64,000 nt of DNA from Bryobacteraceae bacterium (GTDB lineage: Bacteria; Acidobacteriota; Terriglobia; Bryobacterales; Bryobacteraceae): the NCBI GenBank assembly GCA_026129905.1, contig JAHCHE010000016.1:1-64000 (forward strand). Direction: 5' to 3'. The notes beneath the pieces are model-generated. The model was given only the letters and a program-made list of their open reading frames with translations, was not told the DNA's origin and ran no database searches. Both the position numbers and the translations under genes were made by a program. Below are positions 8,519 through 17,818 of the stretch, piece after piece (position 1 is the first letter of the stretch; each line of letters begins with the position of its first letter).

Positions 8519-9190
8519 ATGGCCGCTCCTATTGCCGCATCGGCGCTGCTTTCGATTCAAAAGGCGCGCCAGGAGTATCTAACGCTCGGGCTGGCCGCTT
8601 TTGACGGGGTAATGCCGGGGTTGCCGCGGGGGGCGATCAGCGAACTGACCGGGCCTCGGTCGGCGGGGAGAACCAGCTTTTTGCACGCGGCGCTGGCGGC
8701 GGCCACGGGGCGGTCCGAATACTGCGCGTTGATCGATGGGCGAGGGGGATTCGATCCGGCGTCGGGCGAGCGTGCCGGCGTGGACCTGTCGAAGCTGATC
8801 TGGATACGGTGCGGTGGGAACCTGGAGCACGCCATCAAGTCGGCGGACCTGATACTGCATGGGGGCGGCTTCGGGCTGGTTTGCCTGGACCTGGCCGATA
8901 CGCCGGCCAAGGCGCTGAACCGGATTCCCATTTCCTACTGGTATCGGTTCCGGCGAGCAATTCAGGACAGCCCGACGGTTTTCGTCACGCTGGCGGATGC
9001 GCCGCAGGCGAAATCCTGCGCCGCCTGTTGGGTGGAGTTCCGGCGGCGGGCGCCGGCATGGACGGGAAGGAAGCCGTTCCGCCTGCTGCGGGGGTTGGCC
9101 GCCGAAGCAGTGGTTTGGAAACCGGGTCCGACGAAGGCGCTTTCGTTCACCTGCGACGGCTACGCGGCGTCGGCCGGGTTGTTGCGATAA
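8519..9190 (+). CDS. ImuA/RecA-like protein (SOS mutagenesis family)
   Basis: A 223-residue RecA-fold protein of the ImuA-like type that in Acidobacteria usually stands next to an ImuB-type Y-family polymerase and helps error-prone translesion synthesis. The segment GLPRGAISELTGPRSAGRTS gives a P-loop-like motif in which the usual lysine is arginine (GRT), as is common in this subfamily, so ATP binding may be weak or absent. Other family-like segments are GVDLSKLIWIRCGG, HGGGFGLVCLDLAD and the RIPISYWYRFRRA stretch. I placed the start at the ATG with AAAAGG about eight bases upstream; the frame is open further upstream but lacks similarity. No imuB or dnaE2 follows: the stop codon overlaps the start of a deacetylase gene (TAATG). 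The name ImuA is a family-level call. Confidence 0.7.
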   Translation: MAAPIAASALLSIQKARQEYLTLGLAAFDGVMPGLPRGAISELTGPRSAGRTSFLHAALAAATGRSEYCALIDGRGGFDPASGERAGVDLSKLIWIRCGGNLEHAIKSADLILHGGGFGLVCLDLADTPAKALNRIPISYWYRFRRAIQDSPTVFVTLADAPQAKSCAACWVEFRRRAPAWTGRKPFRLLRGLAAEAVVWKPGPTKALSFTCDGYAASAGLLR

Positions 9191-10310
9191 TGGCGGCCAT
9201 CATGATGACGCGCCGCGAACTGGCCGCCATGCTTCCAATGGCCGCGGCCGCCGGAGGAAACAAGGCGGTGGTGTTGACTTTCGACGACGCGGTGAAGAGC
9301 CACCGCGGGTTTGTCGCGCCGCTGCTGAAGGAACTGGGGTTCAACGCCACGTTTTTCATCACCCACCGCTGGATGGACGACCCGGCGCATTTTCTGACGT
9401 GGGAGGAAGTGGCGGAGATCCACGCCATGGGATTCGAGATCGGCAATCATTCCTGGACCCATGCGAGCTTTTCGACGCCGAAAGCGGCCGCGCGGCTGGA
9501 GGCGGAGCTGTCGCTGGTGGAGGGCGAACTCCAGAAAGCCGGCGTGGGCAAGCCGGCGAGCTTCGCCTGGTGCGGCAACGGCTTTTGTCCCGAAGCGCTG
9601 GCGGAGTTGGACCGGCTTGGCTACCGCTACGCCCGGCGCGGCATGCAGCCGGAAAAGCCGTACGGCGAAATGCAGGTTGGGCCGGGGTACGAGCCCTCGC
9701 GGCACGACCGGCTGCTGATTCCCACGACCGGCGACGCGTATCCGGACTGGACGCTCGAGCATTTCGACGAGGTGATCGCGCGGGCGGGGCCGGAGAGGTA
9801 TGTCGTGCTCCAGTTTCACGGCGTTCCGGACGTCAAGCATCCGTGGGTGCATACGCCGCCGGAAATGTTTGAGCGGTATATGCGGCGGCTGCGCGCCAAG
9901 GGTTTCCGAGGGATCGCGATGCGAGACCTGGAGGGCGTAGCGAGGACGGTTGCCTCCGATCCGATGCGGTGGGTTCGGTATCCGGAACCGAAAGACGGCA
10001 AGCTCGCGCGGCCGTTCGCCGAAGAGCATCCGCTGCCGAAGGTCACGGGGCGGCAGGCGCGCGTGGCGCCGTTCCCGGGTCACGAGCATCCCCGGATTGG
10101 TTTTCTGGAAGGCGCGATCGCTCCGTTGCGAGGGACGAAAGCGATGGCGTTCCTGGGGAAATGCCCGACACGCTCGATTTCGGCGCGCGGATCGTCCCGG
10201 CGGCCGGGAATTCGATCGAGATGGAGCTGTGGATCACGAACAAGAGCGCCGAGGCGTTCACCGGGATGCGGAGCCAGGTGTGCGTGATGCTGAAGCGGGC
10301 GAAGGGCCTC
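9190..10310 (+). pseudogene. Polysaccharide deacetylase (NodB fold), frameshifted at 3' end
   Basis: The start overlaps the stop of the ImuA-like gene. After a short leader with MTRRELAAML the NodB homology domain follows, with the metal-binding TFDDA motif, IGNHSWTH and, late in the domain, LQFHGVPD. It should remove acetyl groups from a polysaccharide substrate outside the cytoplasm. The frame is good until a run of four G at 10155-10158; from there it gives low-complexity arginine-rich sequence to a stop at 10287, whereas the next frame continues sensibly (PDTLDFGARIVPAAGNSIEM, then QVCVMLKRAKG). One extra G would join them. Beyond about 10310 neither frame looks coding and a dispersed repeat begins. 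This is either a real frameshift plus 3' truncation or a homopolymer sequencing error. The catalytic domain itself is intact, so the product could still be active. Confidence 0.75.
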
Positions 10311-10421
10311 CGCCGCCTTCAACCCGCCCTTAGCGCCCTTGGCCTCTCTCTCGCCTTCCCCCGCACCGGCAAAGCCCGCCGCATCGCGATCACCCGCCTG
10401 GCCCTCTCGCCTCTCTCCTCC

Positions 10422-10574
10422 TCTTCTCTGCGTCCTCCGCGTCTCCGCGGTGAAGTCTCAGAAATCCTCCATCCCCTCGCCGCCCCCGGTGACGCAAGCT
10501 GCCCAACTCTTCCGTCACCCCCGCCGTCCCCCCGCAACCCCGACAGCCTCAACAACTTCCCCGCCCCACAAATG
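10422..10574 (+). repeat. dispersed repeat, copy 1 (long form)
   Basis: A non-coding element containing ctccgcgtctccgcggtgaa, then a stretch ending in atcccctcgccgcc, and after an insert ccccgcaaccc and cctcaacaacttccccgcc. A reverse-oriented copy near 62.7 kb shares about 48 of 50 bases in the first block and most of the last block. The insert specific to this copy contains a 7-bp stem (GGTGACG at 10488, CGTCACC at 10513) with an 18-base loop. It starts just after the broken deacetylase gene. Confidence 0.8.
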
Positions 10575-10757
10575 TTTGGGTAATTCTCCCCGCTTGCGTC
10601 ATCGCCACTCCGGCCATCGTTCCGCCGCTATGCCTGAGCCTGGCAAAACGGTGGCGCCAACGGTCTGTTCGATAGTCGGCTCACAGGCGCTCGTGGCCTC
10701 ACCGGGGGCGCCACGGATGGATTCGTCCTGCTCCAGGGGGTTTCCGGTAATGAGATC

Positions 10758-10794
10758 GGCCGCGGATGAGCGCAATGAACGCTCATCCGCGGCC
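10758..10794. terminator. perfect 15-bp hairpin between convergent genes
   Basis: GGCCGCGGATGAGCG, a 7-base loop (caatgaa), then the exact reverse complement. It lies 43 bases past the stop of the TonB receptor gene and beyond the end of the deacetylase, so it could stop transcription from both sides. There is no clear T-run on either side, so it may instead be an RNA-stabilising or attenuating structure. Confidence 0.6.
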
Positions 10795-10836
10795 GTTCAA
10801 ATTCCTTTGAGGCGCAGCGCCTCGCGGAAAAGTCGC

Positions 10837-13800
10837 CTAAAACTCCGCCCGGATTCCGAACTGAATCTTTCTCGGATCGATCCAGTCCGTCACCCCCGTC
10901 ACCTGTCCGAACAGCGGGCTGGACGCGTCCGTTTCGATCTCGCCCAGCCGGTGCCGGTTGAACAGGTTCAGGAACTCGGCCCGGAACTGCACCCGGACCG
11001 CTTCCGTCGGACGGAAGTTCTTATGCAGCGAGAAGTCGTCGAACAGAAACGCCGGCGACCGGAGTTGCGAATACCGGTACGCCGCGTTGCCCCGCTCGTA
11101 CTGCCCGGTGTTGCGGAACAGCGACGTGTCGAAGTATCGGTGCGCCGTGTTCGGCTCGGAAATCCGGCTCATGTCGAAGTTCGAGCGGTTCCAGTCCAGC
11201 GCGAGCGGCCTGCCGTCCGGATTCGTCACCACCGGACGATTCGTGGAGAAGTTCCCCGAGGTGCCCGTGCTGGTCAAGCCGATAGGCTCGCCCGACGAGT
11301 AGTTGCCGATGTACAGAATCCGCCAGCCGCCCGCGACGAAGTCCACCGCGCGGTTCAACTGGCTGCCGTACCTCCTGCCCCTTCCGAACGGCAACTCGTA
11401 CGTAACGCCGATCTTCACCCAGTGCGTCCGGTCCACCGCGGACACGGACTTGTCCAGGCTGAGGTTGTAGTAATCCATCGGACGGCCCCAGTTCATGCCC
11501 CAGGTGTCGCCGAAGGCGGAGTTCAGATTGTCGATGGTTTTGGACCACGTGTAGTTGGACAGAAACTCCAAACCGTTGGAATACCGCTTGTTCAACTGCA
11601 ACTGAAGCGAGTGGTACGTGCCCATTCCGAGCGGCGAGAACGCGCTGTAGATCGGGCTCCAGCTCGGCAACTGCGGGAACGGCAGCAGCGTCTGCCAGAC
11701 CGGTACCCACTCGTAGCCCTCGCTGTACGGATACCGGGCGCCCATCGCCGCCGCCGCCGCCGGAATGTCGGACTGGCGGTCCACCCACTGGTCCAGGACG
11801 TTGCCCAGCGCCAGAAACCGCGGGTTAAGCTGGTTAAGCTGCCGCAGTTCGTTGGCCTGCGCGCCGGTGGTCTTCGAACCGACGTACCCGATGTCGAGCG
11901 CCATCGACCGGGTCAGCTCCTGCTGGATGTTGAAGTTCCACTGCTGCGTGTAGCCCACCCGGTGCGAATCCCGATCCCAGCTCACCGGTCCCCACGCGAA
12001 CGGACTCGTCGAGGCAAGCGACGGATTCCGCGGCAGCGTCATCGTCGTGCCCGGATAGCCCGTATCCCAATTGAACGCCGGGATGCCGGTAGTGGACTGA
12101 ACGGTGTTCAACTGCTGGAACCCGGTCTTGTTGCCCCACGGCACGCCGGACCAGCCGTTCGGGTTGCGCCCGTGATAGAAAATGCCGTACCCGGAGCGGA
12201 CGACGGTCTTCGACAGAAGTTGGTACGCGAAGCCGATTCGTGGCGAGAAGTCCCTCCAGTCGGACTTGCCGAACGTCCGCACGCCCTGGTCGACGGCGTA
12301 CTCCAGCGCGCCCGGCAGATTCCACGCCGGGTCGATGAGATCCGGGTTGAAATTCGGATACCGCCCGTACTGTTCCCTCGGCGGCGGCTGGTAGTCCCAC
12401 CGCAGCCCCAGGTTCAGCGTCAGCCGGTCGGAGACCTTCCAGTCGTCCTGGACAAACAGCGCCCAGTTGACGTACTTCGATCCCACCGGCGTATCGATGT
12501 AGACTTCGGCCGACTGCACTTCGCCCAGCAGCATGCTCGCGAACGGGTGTCCGGTCTGGTTGAAGCCCTGCAACCCGGTGACGTCGGAGTTGAAGTTGAA
12601 TCGCGCCGGCCCTCGCGCGTCGCGCGCCCGCATCCATGTCAGCCGGTAGTCGGCGCCCATCCGGATCGAGTGCTTCCTATGGATCCAGGAAACCGTGTCG
12701 ATCACCTGCCAGTTCTGCCCCGCCAGGAAATCGTTGGTTTGATACCCCAGCAGCGGGAAATTCACCCGGTCTCCGCCTTGGATGTCGATCTCGGGATAGT
12801 TGTAATCCCGCGTGAGCCCCTGGAGTCCCAGAACCTGCGCCCCGTTCTCGCCCACGTGCTGCGACAAACTGGGATTCCGCTGCCGGTTGAAGCCGACCTG
12901 GAGGTGATTCAAAATCACCGGCGAAACCGTCCAGTCGTACGCCATCCGGCCGTACCAACTGCGCACGTGCTGCAACCGCGCGCGCGACAGCGGCCCGCCC
13001 ACCGGATCGTTGAAATCCCAGACCCCGCCCTGGTCCAGCAGGATGCGCGGCCGGTCCACGTAAACGTACGAGCCGGACAGCTTGTGCGCCGCCGACAGAT
13101 AATGATCCCCCTTCACCGAAAACTGGTTCTGCGTGAATCCCGCCTGGTTCGACACCGGGAAGAATGCATTGTTGATCAGCGCATATTGCCCGCTGGAATC
13201 CCGAACCTCCGGCATGTAGTGTTGCTGGAAGATCTGGGCCAGGTTGCGCGAAACTTGCGAAATCCGGTTCGAGGGAATGATGTTGCCGGGGAAGGGGTCC
13301 CGCACCGCGGCGCCGTTCACCGTGCGCGTTGACGCCGGATCGAAAATCATCCCGCGAAACACGTCGCGGCCCAGCGCGTCCGTCCCCAGCCGCTCGGTTG
13401 TCAGGTACCGGCTCATATCGCCGTCCCACCACTCCGGGATCGGAACGGTGACGCCCGGCGAGCCGCCGCCGGCGAACGATTCGTTGTACCGCTCGTACGC
13501 CAGGTACCAGAAGCTCTTGTTCCTGCCGTTGTAAATCTTTGGAAGGTATACCGGTCCGCCGCCGGAAAAGGCGTAGTTGTGCCGGCGGTCGCGGCGCCGC
13601 TCGCGCCCGTAGAAGTTGTTGGCGAACGAGTTGGCGTCGAACGATTCGTTGTGAATCTGCCCCATCGCCGTCCCGTGCAGTTCGTTCGCTCCCGATTTCA
13701 GGACGAAATTGAAGATCCCGCCGCCGGTCCGGCCGAACTCGGCGCTCATGCCCGAGGTCTGAACCTTGAACTCCGTCAGCGCCTCGATCGAAGGACTGGA

Positions 13801-14391
13801 CTCGACAAAGCTGCCCCCGATGTAGATGGTGGCCGAAGCTCCGTCCAGCATCACTTCCTTGGAAAACGCCGGGCTGCCGTTAATCCGGCTTTCCCAGTTG
13901 TTCCCGGCGACCCCCGGGGTGAGCCGGTACGCGAAATCCTCGGCATAGCGCCCCCCGCTGAAGCCGAGCGGCATGTCCACCACCGTCCGGTTGTTCAGCA
14001 CGGTGCCGACTTCCGGCGTTTCGGTTTGCAGCAGCGGCGCCTCGGCCGTTACTTCCACCGACTCCGCCGTGTCGCCTACCTGGAGTTGCGCGTCGATGCG
14101 CGCCACTTGGGCGACGTTCAGCATGACGCCCTCGCGCACAGTCGACTTAAACCCTTGCATTTCAAAGGTAATCCGGTAACTGCCCACCGGAAGATTAGGA
14201 ACCCGGTATTGCCCGGTTTCATTCGTTGCGGATTCGTACACGGCATTGGTATCCGTGTTCGTTACAGTGACTTTAACGTCGGGAATCACCGCTCCGGTCG
14301 GATCGGTGACGACGCCCGTAAGTGTAGCTCGGTCCTGCTGCGCCCACGCCCCCAGCGCGGCCAGCAAAAAGACACACGTCAGCCGCTTCAT
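10837..14391 (-). CDS. TonB-dependent receptor, Oar-like, with carboxypeptidase-regulatory domain
   Basis: An 1184-residue outer-membrane protein. A signal peptide (MKRLTCVFLLAALGAWAQ) is followed by a CarboxypepD_reg beta-sandwich domain (about 22-105; LTGVVTDPTGAVIPDVKVTV), a plug domain (about 110-240, with SIEALTEFKVQTSGMSAEF) and a long beta-barrel ending IQFGIRAEF with a terminal phenylalanine, as expected for BAM-assembled barrels. Such receptors are massively expanded in Solibacteres and are thought to import or export large carbohydrate- or peptide-derived ligands using TonB energy; the ligand cannot be read from sequence. The ATG has AGGGAG nine bases upstream. It is monocistronic, and about 80 bases upstream of the start lies a TTGACT that could be a -35 element, without a convincing -10. 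A large hairpin follows the stop. Confidence 0.95.
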   Translation of the reverse strand: MKRLTCVFLLAALGAWAQQDRATLTGVVTDPTGAVIPDVKVTVTNTDTNAVYESATNETGQYRVPNLPVGSYRITFEMQGFKSTVREGVMLNVAQVARIDAQLQVGDTAESVEVTAEAPLLQTETPEVGTVLNNRTVVDMPLGFSGGRYAEDFAYRLTPGVAGNNWESRINGSPAFSKEVMLDGASATIYIGGSFVESSPSIEALTEFKVQTSGMSAEFGRTGGGIFNFVLKSGANELHGTAMGQIHNESFDANSFANNFYGRERRRDRRHNYAFSGGGPVYLPKIYNGRNKSFWYLAYERYNESFAGGGSPGVTVPIPEWWDGDMSRYLTTERLGTDALGRDVFRGMIFDPASTRTVNGAAVRDPFPGNIIPSNRISQVSRNLAQIFQQHYMPEVRDSSGQYALINNAFFPVSNQAGFTQNQFSVKGDHYLSAAHKLSGSYVYVDRPRILLDQGGVWDFNDPVGGPLSRARLQHVRSWYGRMAYDWTVSPVILNHLQVGFNRQRNPSLSQHVGENGAQVLGLQGLTRDYNYPEIDIQGGDRVNFPLLGYQTNDFLAGQNWQVIDTVSWIHRKHSIRMGADYRLTWMRARDARGPARFNFNSDVTGLQGFNQTGHPFASMLLGEVQSAEVYIDTPVGSKYVNWALFVQDDWKVSDRLTLNLGLRWDYQPPPREQYGRYPNFNPDLIDPAWNLPGALEYAVDQGVRTFGKSDWRDFSPRIGFAYQLLSKTVVRSGYGIFYHGRNPNGWSGVPWGNKTGFQQLNTVQSTTGIPAFNWDTGYPGTTMTLPRNPSLASTSPFAWGPVSWDRDSHRVGYTQQWNFNIQQELTRSMALDIGYVGSKTTGAQANELRQLNQLNPRFLALGNVLDQWVDRQSDIPAAAAAMGARYPYSEGYEWVPVWQTLLPFPQLPSWSPIYSAFSPLGMGTYHSLQLQLNKRYSNGLEFLSNYTWSKTIDNLNSAFGDTWGMNWGRPMDYYNLSLDKSVSAVDRTHWVKIGVTYELPFGRGRRYGSQLNRAVDFVAGGWRILYIGNYSSGEPIGLTSTGTSGNFSTNRPVVTNPDGRPLALDWNRSNFDMSRISEPNTAHRYFDTSLFRNTGQYERGNAAYRYSQLRSPAFLFDDFSLHKNFRPTEAVRVQFRAEFLNLFNRHRLGEIETDASSPLFGQVTGVTDWIDPRKIQFGIRAEF

Positions 14392-14514
14392 ATATGATTA
14401 ACTCCCTTGCTTTCTCAGACCCCGTCACAGCAATCGTCTTCCCCCAAAGCCGACTGCTACTCTCATGTTGAACTCTCTTTGGGGTATAAGTCAAGGAGAA
14501 ATCACCGCCTACGC

Positions 14515-15096
14515 TCAGGCGACTGCCGAGGCAAGCGTAGTTAAATGTCCGCCGCCGGAGGTGAATTCCTCCAGGGTGCGGCGGCTTTCTTCCTCGTTCA
14601 GAGTCTGAATTGCGTCGGTTACCAGTTCCACCCGGCCGCCCGCGCCGAGCAGTCCCAGCGCCGCGCACCGCACGCAGTACTCGGTCACCACGCCGTATAC
14701 CACCCAGCGCTCCGCCGCCAGCCGCGCGAGGACGCCGTTCAAGTTGGGATTGGTGAACAAGTCCAGCGCCTGCTTCTCGACGATGATCTGCTGCGCCCCG
14801 TCGATATCCCAGGCGCCGGGGCTCGCCGGAACGACGACCCGCTTATCCAGCAGCGTCGAGGCCACCTTCTGTTGCCCCAGCGTCCCGGCGACGCAGTGCG
14901 GAGGCCACTGCTGGAACTCCGCGTCGTTTTCCCGATGCGCGTCGGTGGTGGAGATCACCGGAATCCCGCGCGACGCCGCGAACCGGTTCAGCCGCGCGAT
15001 GGCCTCCGCCAGCCGTTCCGCCTCCGGAACGTACAGCGCGCCCGCCGGGTACATGAAGTCCAACTGCGTGTCGATATCGACGAAAACCGTCCTCAT
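14515..15096 (-). CDS. pncA: Nicotinamidase / isochorismatase-fold cysteine hydrolase
   Basis: A 193-residue isochorismatase-fold hydrolase. The catalytic triad can be placed: aspartate in FVDIDTQLDF, lysine in VEKQALDLF and cysteine in VVTEYCVRCAALG. The HRENDAEFQQWPPHC segment fits the metal/substrate region of nicotinamidases. It would convert nicotinamide to nicotinate in the cytoplasm. The specific call rests on context: it follows nicotinate phosphoribosyltransferase by five bases, with a GGAGG inside the end of that gene serving as its ribosome-binding site. Together the two genes form the Preiss-Handler entry to NAD. An alternative would be another isochorismatase-family amidase. Confidence 0.85.
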   Translation of the reverse strand: MRTVFVDIDTQLDFMYPAGALYVPEAERLAEAIARLNRFAASRGIPVISTTDAHRENDAEFQQWPPHCVAGTLGQQKVASTLLDKRVVVPASPGAWDIDGAQQIIVEKQALDLFTNPNLNGVLARLAAERWVVYGVVTEYCVRCAALGLLGAGGRVELVTDAIQTLNEEESRRTLEEFTSGGGHLTTLASAVA

Positions 15097-15101
15097 GCCG
15101 C

Positions 15102-16424
15102 CTACCTCCGCACCGCCCGCCTGGTTTCATCATAGAGCGACCGCAGCGCCTGGCTGTGTTCCACCCGGTACGGTGGCGTGGCGGTGAACAGGCTCCTGTA
15201 GGCCGTCGGCAGCTTCTCCCGGCATTCGGCCGCGTGCGCCCGCGCCGCGTGCGCGTCGGGCAGCGGCGCCACAAGCTCCCCGTCGACGATCACCGGCGCC
15301 AGCAGCGCCTGCGGCTCGGCGCCCGGACACTCGTCTGCCCGGCCCAGCAGGTCGTGGTCCGCGTAGCGGAAGACCTGCTTCGCGCCGGGAAGCGTTTCCT
15401 TTTCCTCGCTCAGCTTCAGCGTGTACCGGCGGGCGCCCCCGTCTTCCAGTTCGACGATCTTGTAGACCACCGAGATCCGAGGCGCATCGCCCGAGGTCGC
15501 CAGTTCCGTACCCACGCCATAGGAATCGATCGGCAGCCGCTCCTTCGACATCTCCAGGATCTTGTACTCGTTCAGGTCCCCGCTCACCATGATCCTGGCG
15601 TCGCGAAGCCCCGCCCGGTCCAGGATGGCGCGGGCCGCCCGCGATAGCTCCGCCAGGTTGCCGCTGTCCAACCGCACGCCCCATAGCGGCGCTCCCAGCG
15701 CCGCCGCCCGCCGCGTTCCTTCCAGCGTGTCGTAGGTGTCCACCAGGTACACCGTCGCCGTACCGAGCAGCTTTTGAAGCTCCCGGAACGACTCGGTCTC
15801 CGACGCGAACGACTGCACCCACGAGTGCGCCGCCGTCCCGAATACCGGCACGCCGTAACGTAGCCCGGTGAGCGTGTTGCTGGTCCCGATGCAGCCCCCG
15901 ATATAGCCCGCCCTCCCCGCCAGCACGCCGGCCTCCGGCGAGTGCGCCCGCCGCGTGCCGAACTCCACCACCGGCCGCCCCGCCGCCGCCTCCACCATCC
16001 GCGCCGCCTTGGTCGCCACCATCGTCTGGAACCCAATCGTGGCCAGCAGGTACGTCTCCGGGATCTGCGCCTCGATCAGCGGCGCCCGCACCGTCAGGAT
16101 CGGCTCGCCCGCGAAGATCGGCGTCCCCTCCGGCACGGCGAATACATCGCCCGTGAACCGCAGGCCCCGGAGGGCCTCAAAGAATTCCGCCGGCGCCCGG
16201 GAGAACTGCGGCAAGCCTCGAAGGTAGTCGATCTCCTCGCCCGTGAATCCAAACCCGAGCAAGTACTCGACGGCTTGCGCCAGCCCTGCCGCGACTACGT
16301 AGTTCCGGTCCGGTGGCAGGTGACGCAGAAAGAGTTCAAATGTGGCGCTCTGGCGGGCCTTGCCGGCCTGAACGTACCCGGCCGCCATCGTGAGCTGGTA
16401 GAGGTCTGTGAGAAGGCCGTTCAT
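15102..16424 (-). CDS. pncB: Nicotinate phosphoribosyltransferase
   Basis: A 440-residue type II phosphoribosyltransferase that joins nicotinate and PRPP to give nicotinate mononucleotide. Recognisable parts are the N-terminal LLTDLYQLTMAAGY (the conserved LYxLTM), VEFGTRRAHSPEA, the GTSNTLTGLRYGVPVFGTAAH stretch (split here: GTSNTLTG and VFGTAAHSW) and the LDSGNLAELS phosphate-binding region. It precedes the nicotinamidase gene and lies 41 bases downstream of the DUF4340 gene on the same strand, so it may be co-transcribed with the ABC module. Length and motifs are normal for the family. Confidence 0.93.
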   Translation of the reverse strand: MNGLLTDLYQLTMAAGYVQAGKARQSATFELFLRHLPPDRNYVVAAGLAQAVEYLLGFGFTGEEIDYLRGLPQFSRAPAEFFEALRGLRFTGDVFAVPEGTPIFAGEPILTVRAPLIEAQIPETYLLATIGFQTMVATKAARMVEAAAGRPVVEFGTRRAHSPEAGVLAGRAGYIGGCIGTSNTLTGLRYGVPVFGTAAHSWVQSFASETESFRELQKLLGTATVYLVDTYDTLEGTRRAAALGAPLWGVRLDSGNLAELSRAARAILDRAGLRDARIMVSGDLNEYKILEMSKERLPIDSYGVGTELATSGDAPRISVVYKIVELEDGGARRYTLKLSEEKETLPGAKQVFRYADHDLLGRADECPGAEPQALLAPVIVDGELVAPLPDAHAARAHAAECREKLPTAYRSLFTATPPYRVEHSQALRSLYDETRRAVRR

Positions 16425-16465
16425 CTACGGCGGCCCGGCCGCCAACCGTTCAACGCTCAATGGCT

Positions 16466-17815
16466 TCAGGACGGCTTCTTCTCGTCCTTCTTCGCTTCCG
16501 GTTCCTTGATGTCCTTCGCTGCCTGCTGGAGTTGCTCGACGCTCGATGCGCCCAGCTCGTAGACCGAGGGCTCGTTCTCCCGGATCGCGTAGTACTTGTC
16601 GCCGCTCTTGGAGATCAGCGCCTTCTCGGTGCGCTTGCCGTCCTCCCACGTCACCTTGGCTTCGATCGCAGCCGGGGGCGTGAAGCCCTTGTCCGGAAAT
16701 TCCGTCGCCGCCAGGTCGCGCAGCTTGTCGATCAGCTCGCGCACCGTCGCCGAGTCCATCTGCTTTCCGCCGCGCGTCCAGTTGTCGCCGGACTTCTCAT
16801 AAACGGCCGTCTGGTCGCCGTCGCGAAACTCGATCCTGGTCGGATCGTTCCAGCCGAAGTCGAACAGCTTCTTGTTGCGCAGGTCCGCCAATCCCTTATC
16901 CACGCCTTCTCCAACGAAGCTCGTGATTTTGTGGATGCCGCCAACGACGGTGCTCCTGGCGTAGTAGTCGTTGTCCTTCGTCTTGCGGACTTCCAGCTCC
17001 TGCGCGCCCGCGGCGTCCGATACTCGAACCGACGCCACCGGCTCCGCCCTGGCGAACGCCGCGGCGGCCTTCTTCTCCTCTTCCGCAGTCGGGTTGGAGT
17101 CCATCTTGGCGTCGCGCAGCCGGCTGATGAGCTGCTCGACGTTGCCGCCGTCGGCCCGCATCGGCCGCGGCTCCAGGATCTGCCACTCGTTCTGCGCGTT
17201 CTTGCCGATCTCGATGGTCTGCTTCTTCGCCGTCAGCCGCAGGCGGGTCAGCTTGTCGGAATCGAACGTGAGCATCCGCTTGTCGCGCAGGTCCCACGGG
17301 CTCTTCTCGAGGCTGGTCTTGTTCCAACTGGCGATGGTGAACACCCGCGGGTCGTTGGCCAGCTTGGCGAAGAAGCTGCCGCCGGTCGGCGTCTCGTCGC
17401 CGATGAGGAGCTTGGCGCCCTGTCCTTCCTTTTTGCCGATGTTCACTTCCACCGACGGCGAATCCAGCCCGTAGCCGGCCAGGTCCTCCGCCTTCTCTTC
17501 GATCAGCCGGTTGGAATCGAGAGACGTCACCGTCGATACCACCGAGCGGACCGCGTCCTGGTCGGCCGGCAGCGCCTCCGGCGACGTCAGCTTCCACTGG
17601 TTCTCCGGCGCTTTCTCGATCACCAGCGGTTTTTCCCCTTGCTTGGCGATCTCGACGCGCGTCAGGTTGTCCTCTTTCAAATCGAGGATCTTCGGCGCGT
17701 CGGCCGACGTAACCGGCTTGCCCTCCTTCTCCTTTTCCCTCTTGTTCGACCAGTACAGGAGGCCCGAGAGCGCAGCAAGCAGAACGGCTCCGATGATCAG
17801 CCCGCTGAGTCTCAT
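16466..17815 (-). CDS. DUF4340 domain protein of a Gld-type ABC module
   Basis: A 449-residue protein with one N-terminal membrane segment (LIIGAVLLAALSGLLYW) followed by charged linker and repeated beta-rich DUF4340 units, each with a similar start (LDLKEDNLTRVEIAKQGEKP; later the LTFDSDKLTRLRLTAKKQT part). It is anchored in the inner membrane with the bulk outside. DUF4340 proteins almost always sit behind GldG-like genes and are thought to be accessory subunits of that ABC system; the substrate is unknown. The start is three bases past the end of the GldG-like gene. No catalytic residues are evident. Confidence 0.88.
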   Translation of the reverse strand: MRLSGLIIGAVLLAALSGLLYWSNKREKEKEGKPVTSADAPKILDLKEDNLTRVEIAKQGEKPLVIEKAPENQWKLTSPEALPADQDAVRSVVSTVTSLDSNRLIEEKAEDLAGYGLDSPSVEVNIGKKEGQGAKLLIGDETPTGGSFFAKLANDPRVFTIASWNKTSLEKSPWDLRDKRMLTFDSDKLTRLRLTAKKQTIEIGKNAQNEWQILEPRPMRADGGNVEQLISRLRDAKMDSNPTAEEEKKAAAAFARAEPVASVRVSDAAGAQELEVRKTKDNDYYARSTVVGGIHKITSFVGEGVDKGLADLRNKKLFDFGWNDPTRIEFRDGDQTAVYEKSGDNWTRGGKQMDSATVRELIDKLRDLAATEFPDKGFTPPAAIEAKVTWEDGKRTEKALISKSGDKYYAIRENEPSVYELGASSVEQLQQAAKDIKEPEAKKDEKKPS

Positions 17816-17818
17816 CCC

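Noticed and set aside
10339-13332. Very long open frame antisense to the TonB receptor
   Set aside because: Arginine-, valine- and proline-rich translation without domains, exactly opposite a convincing gene; typical shadow in GC-rich DNA.
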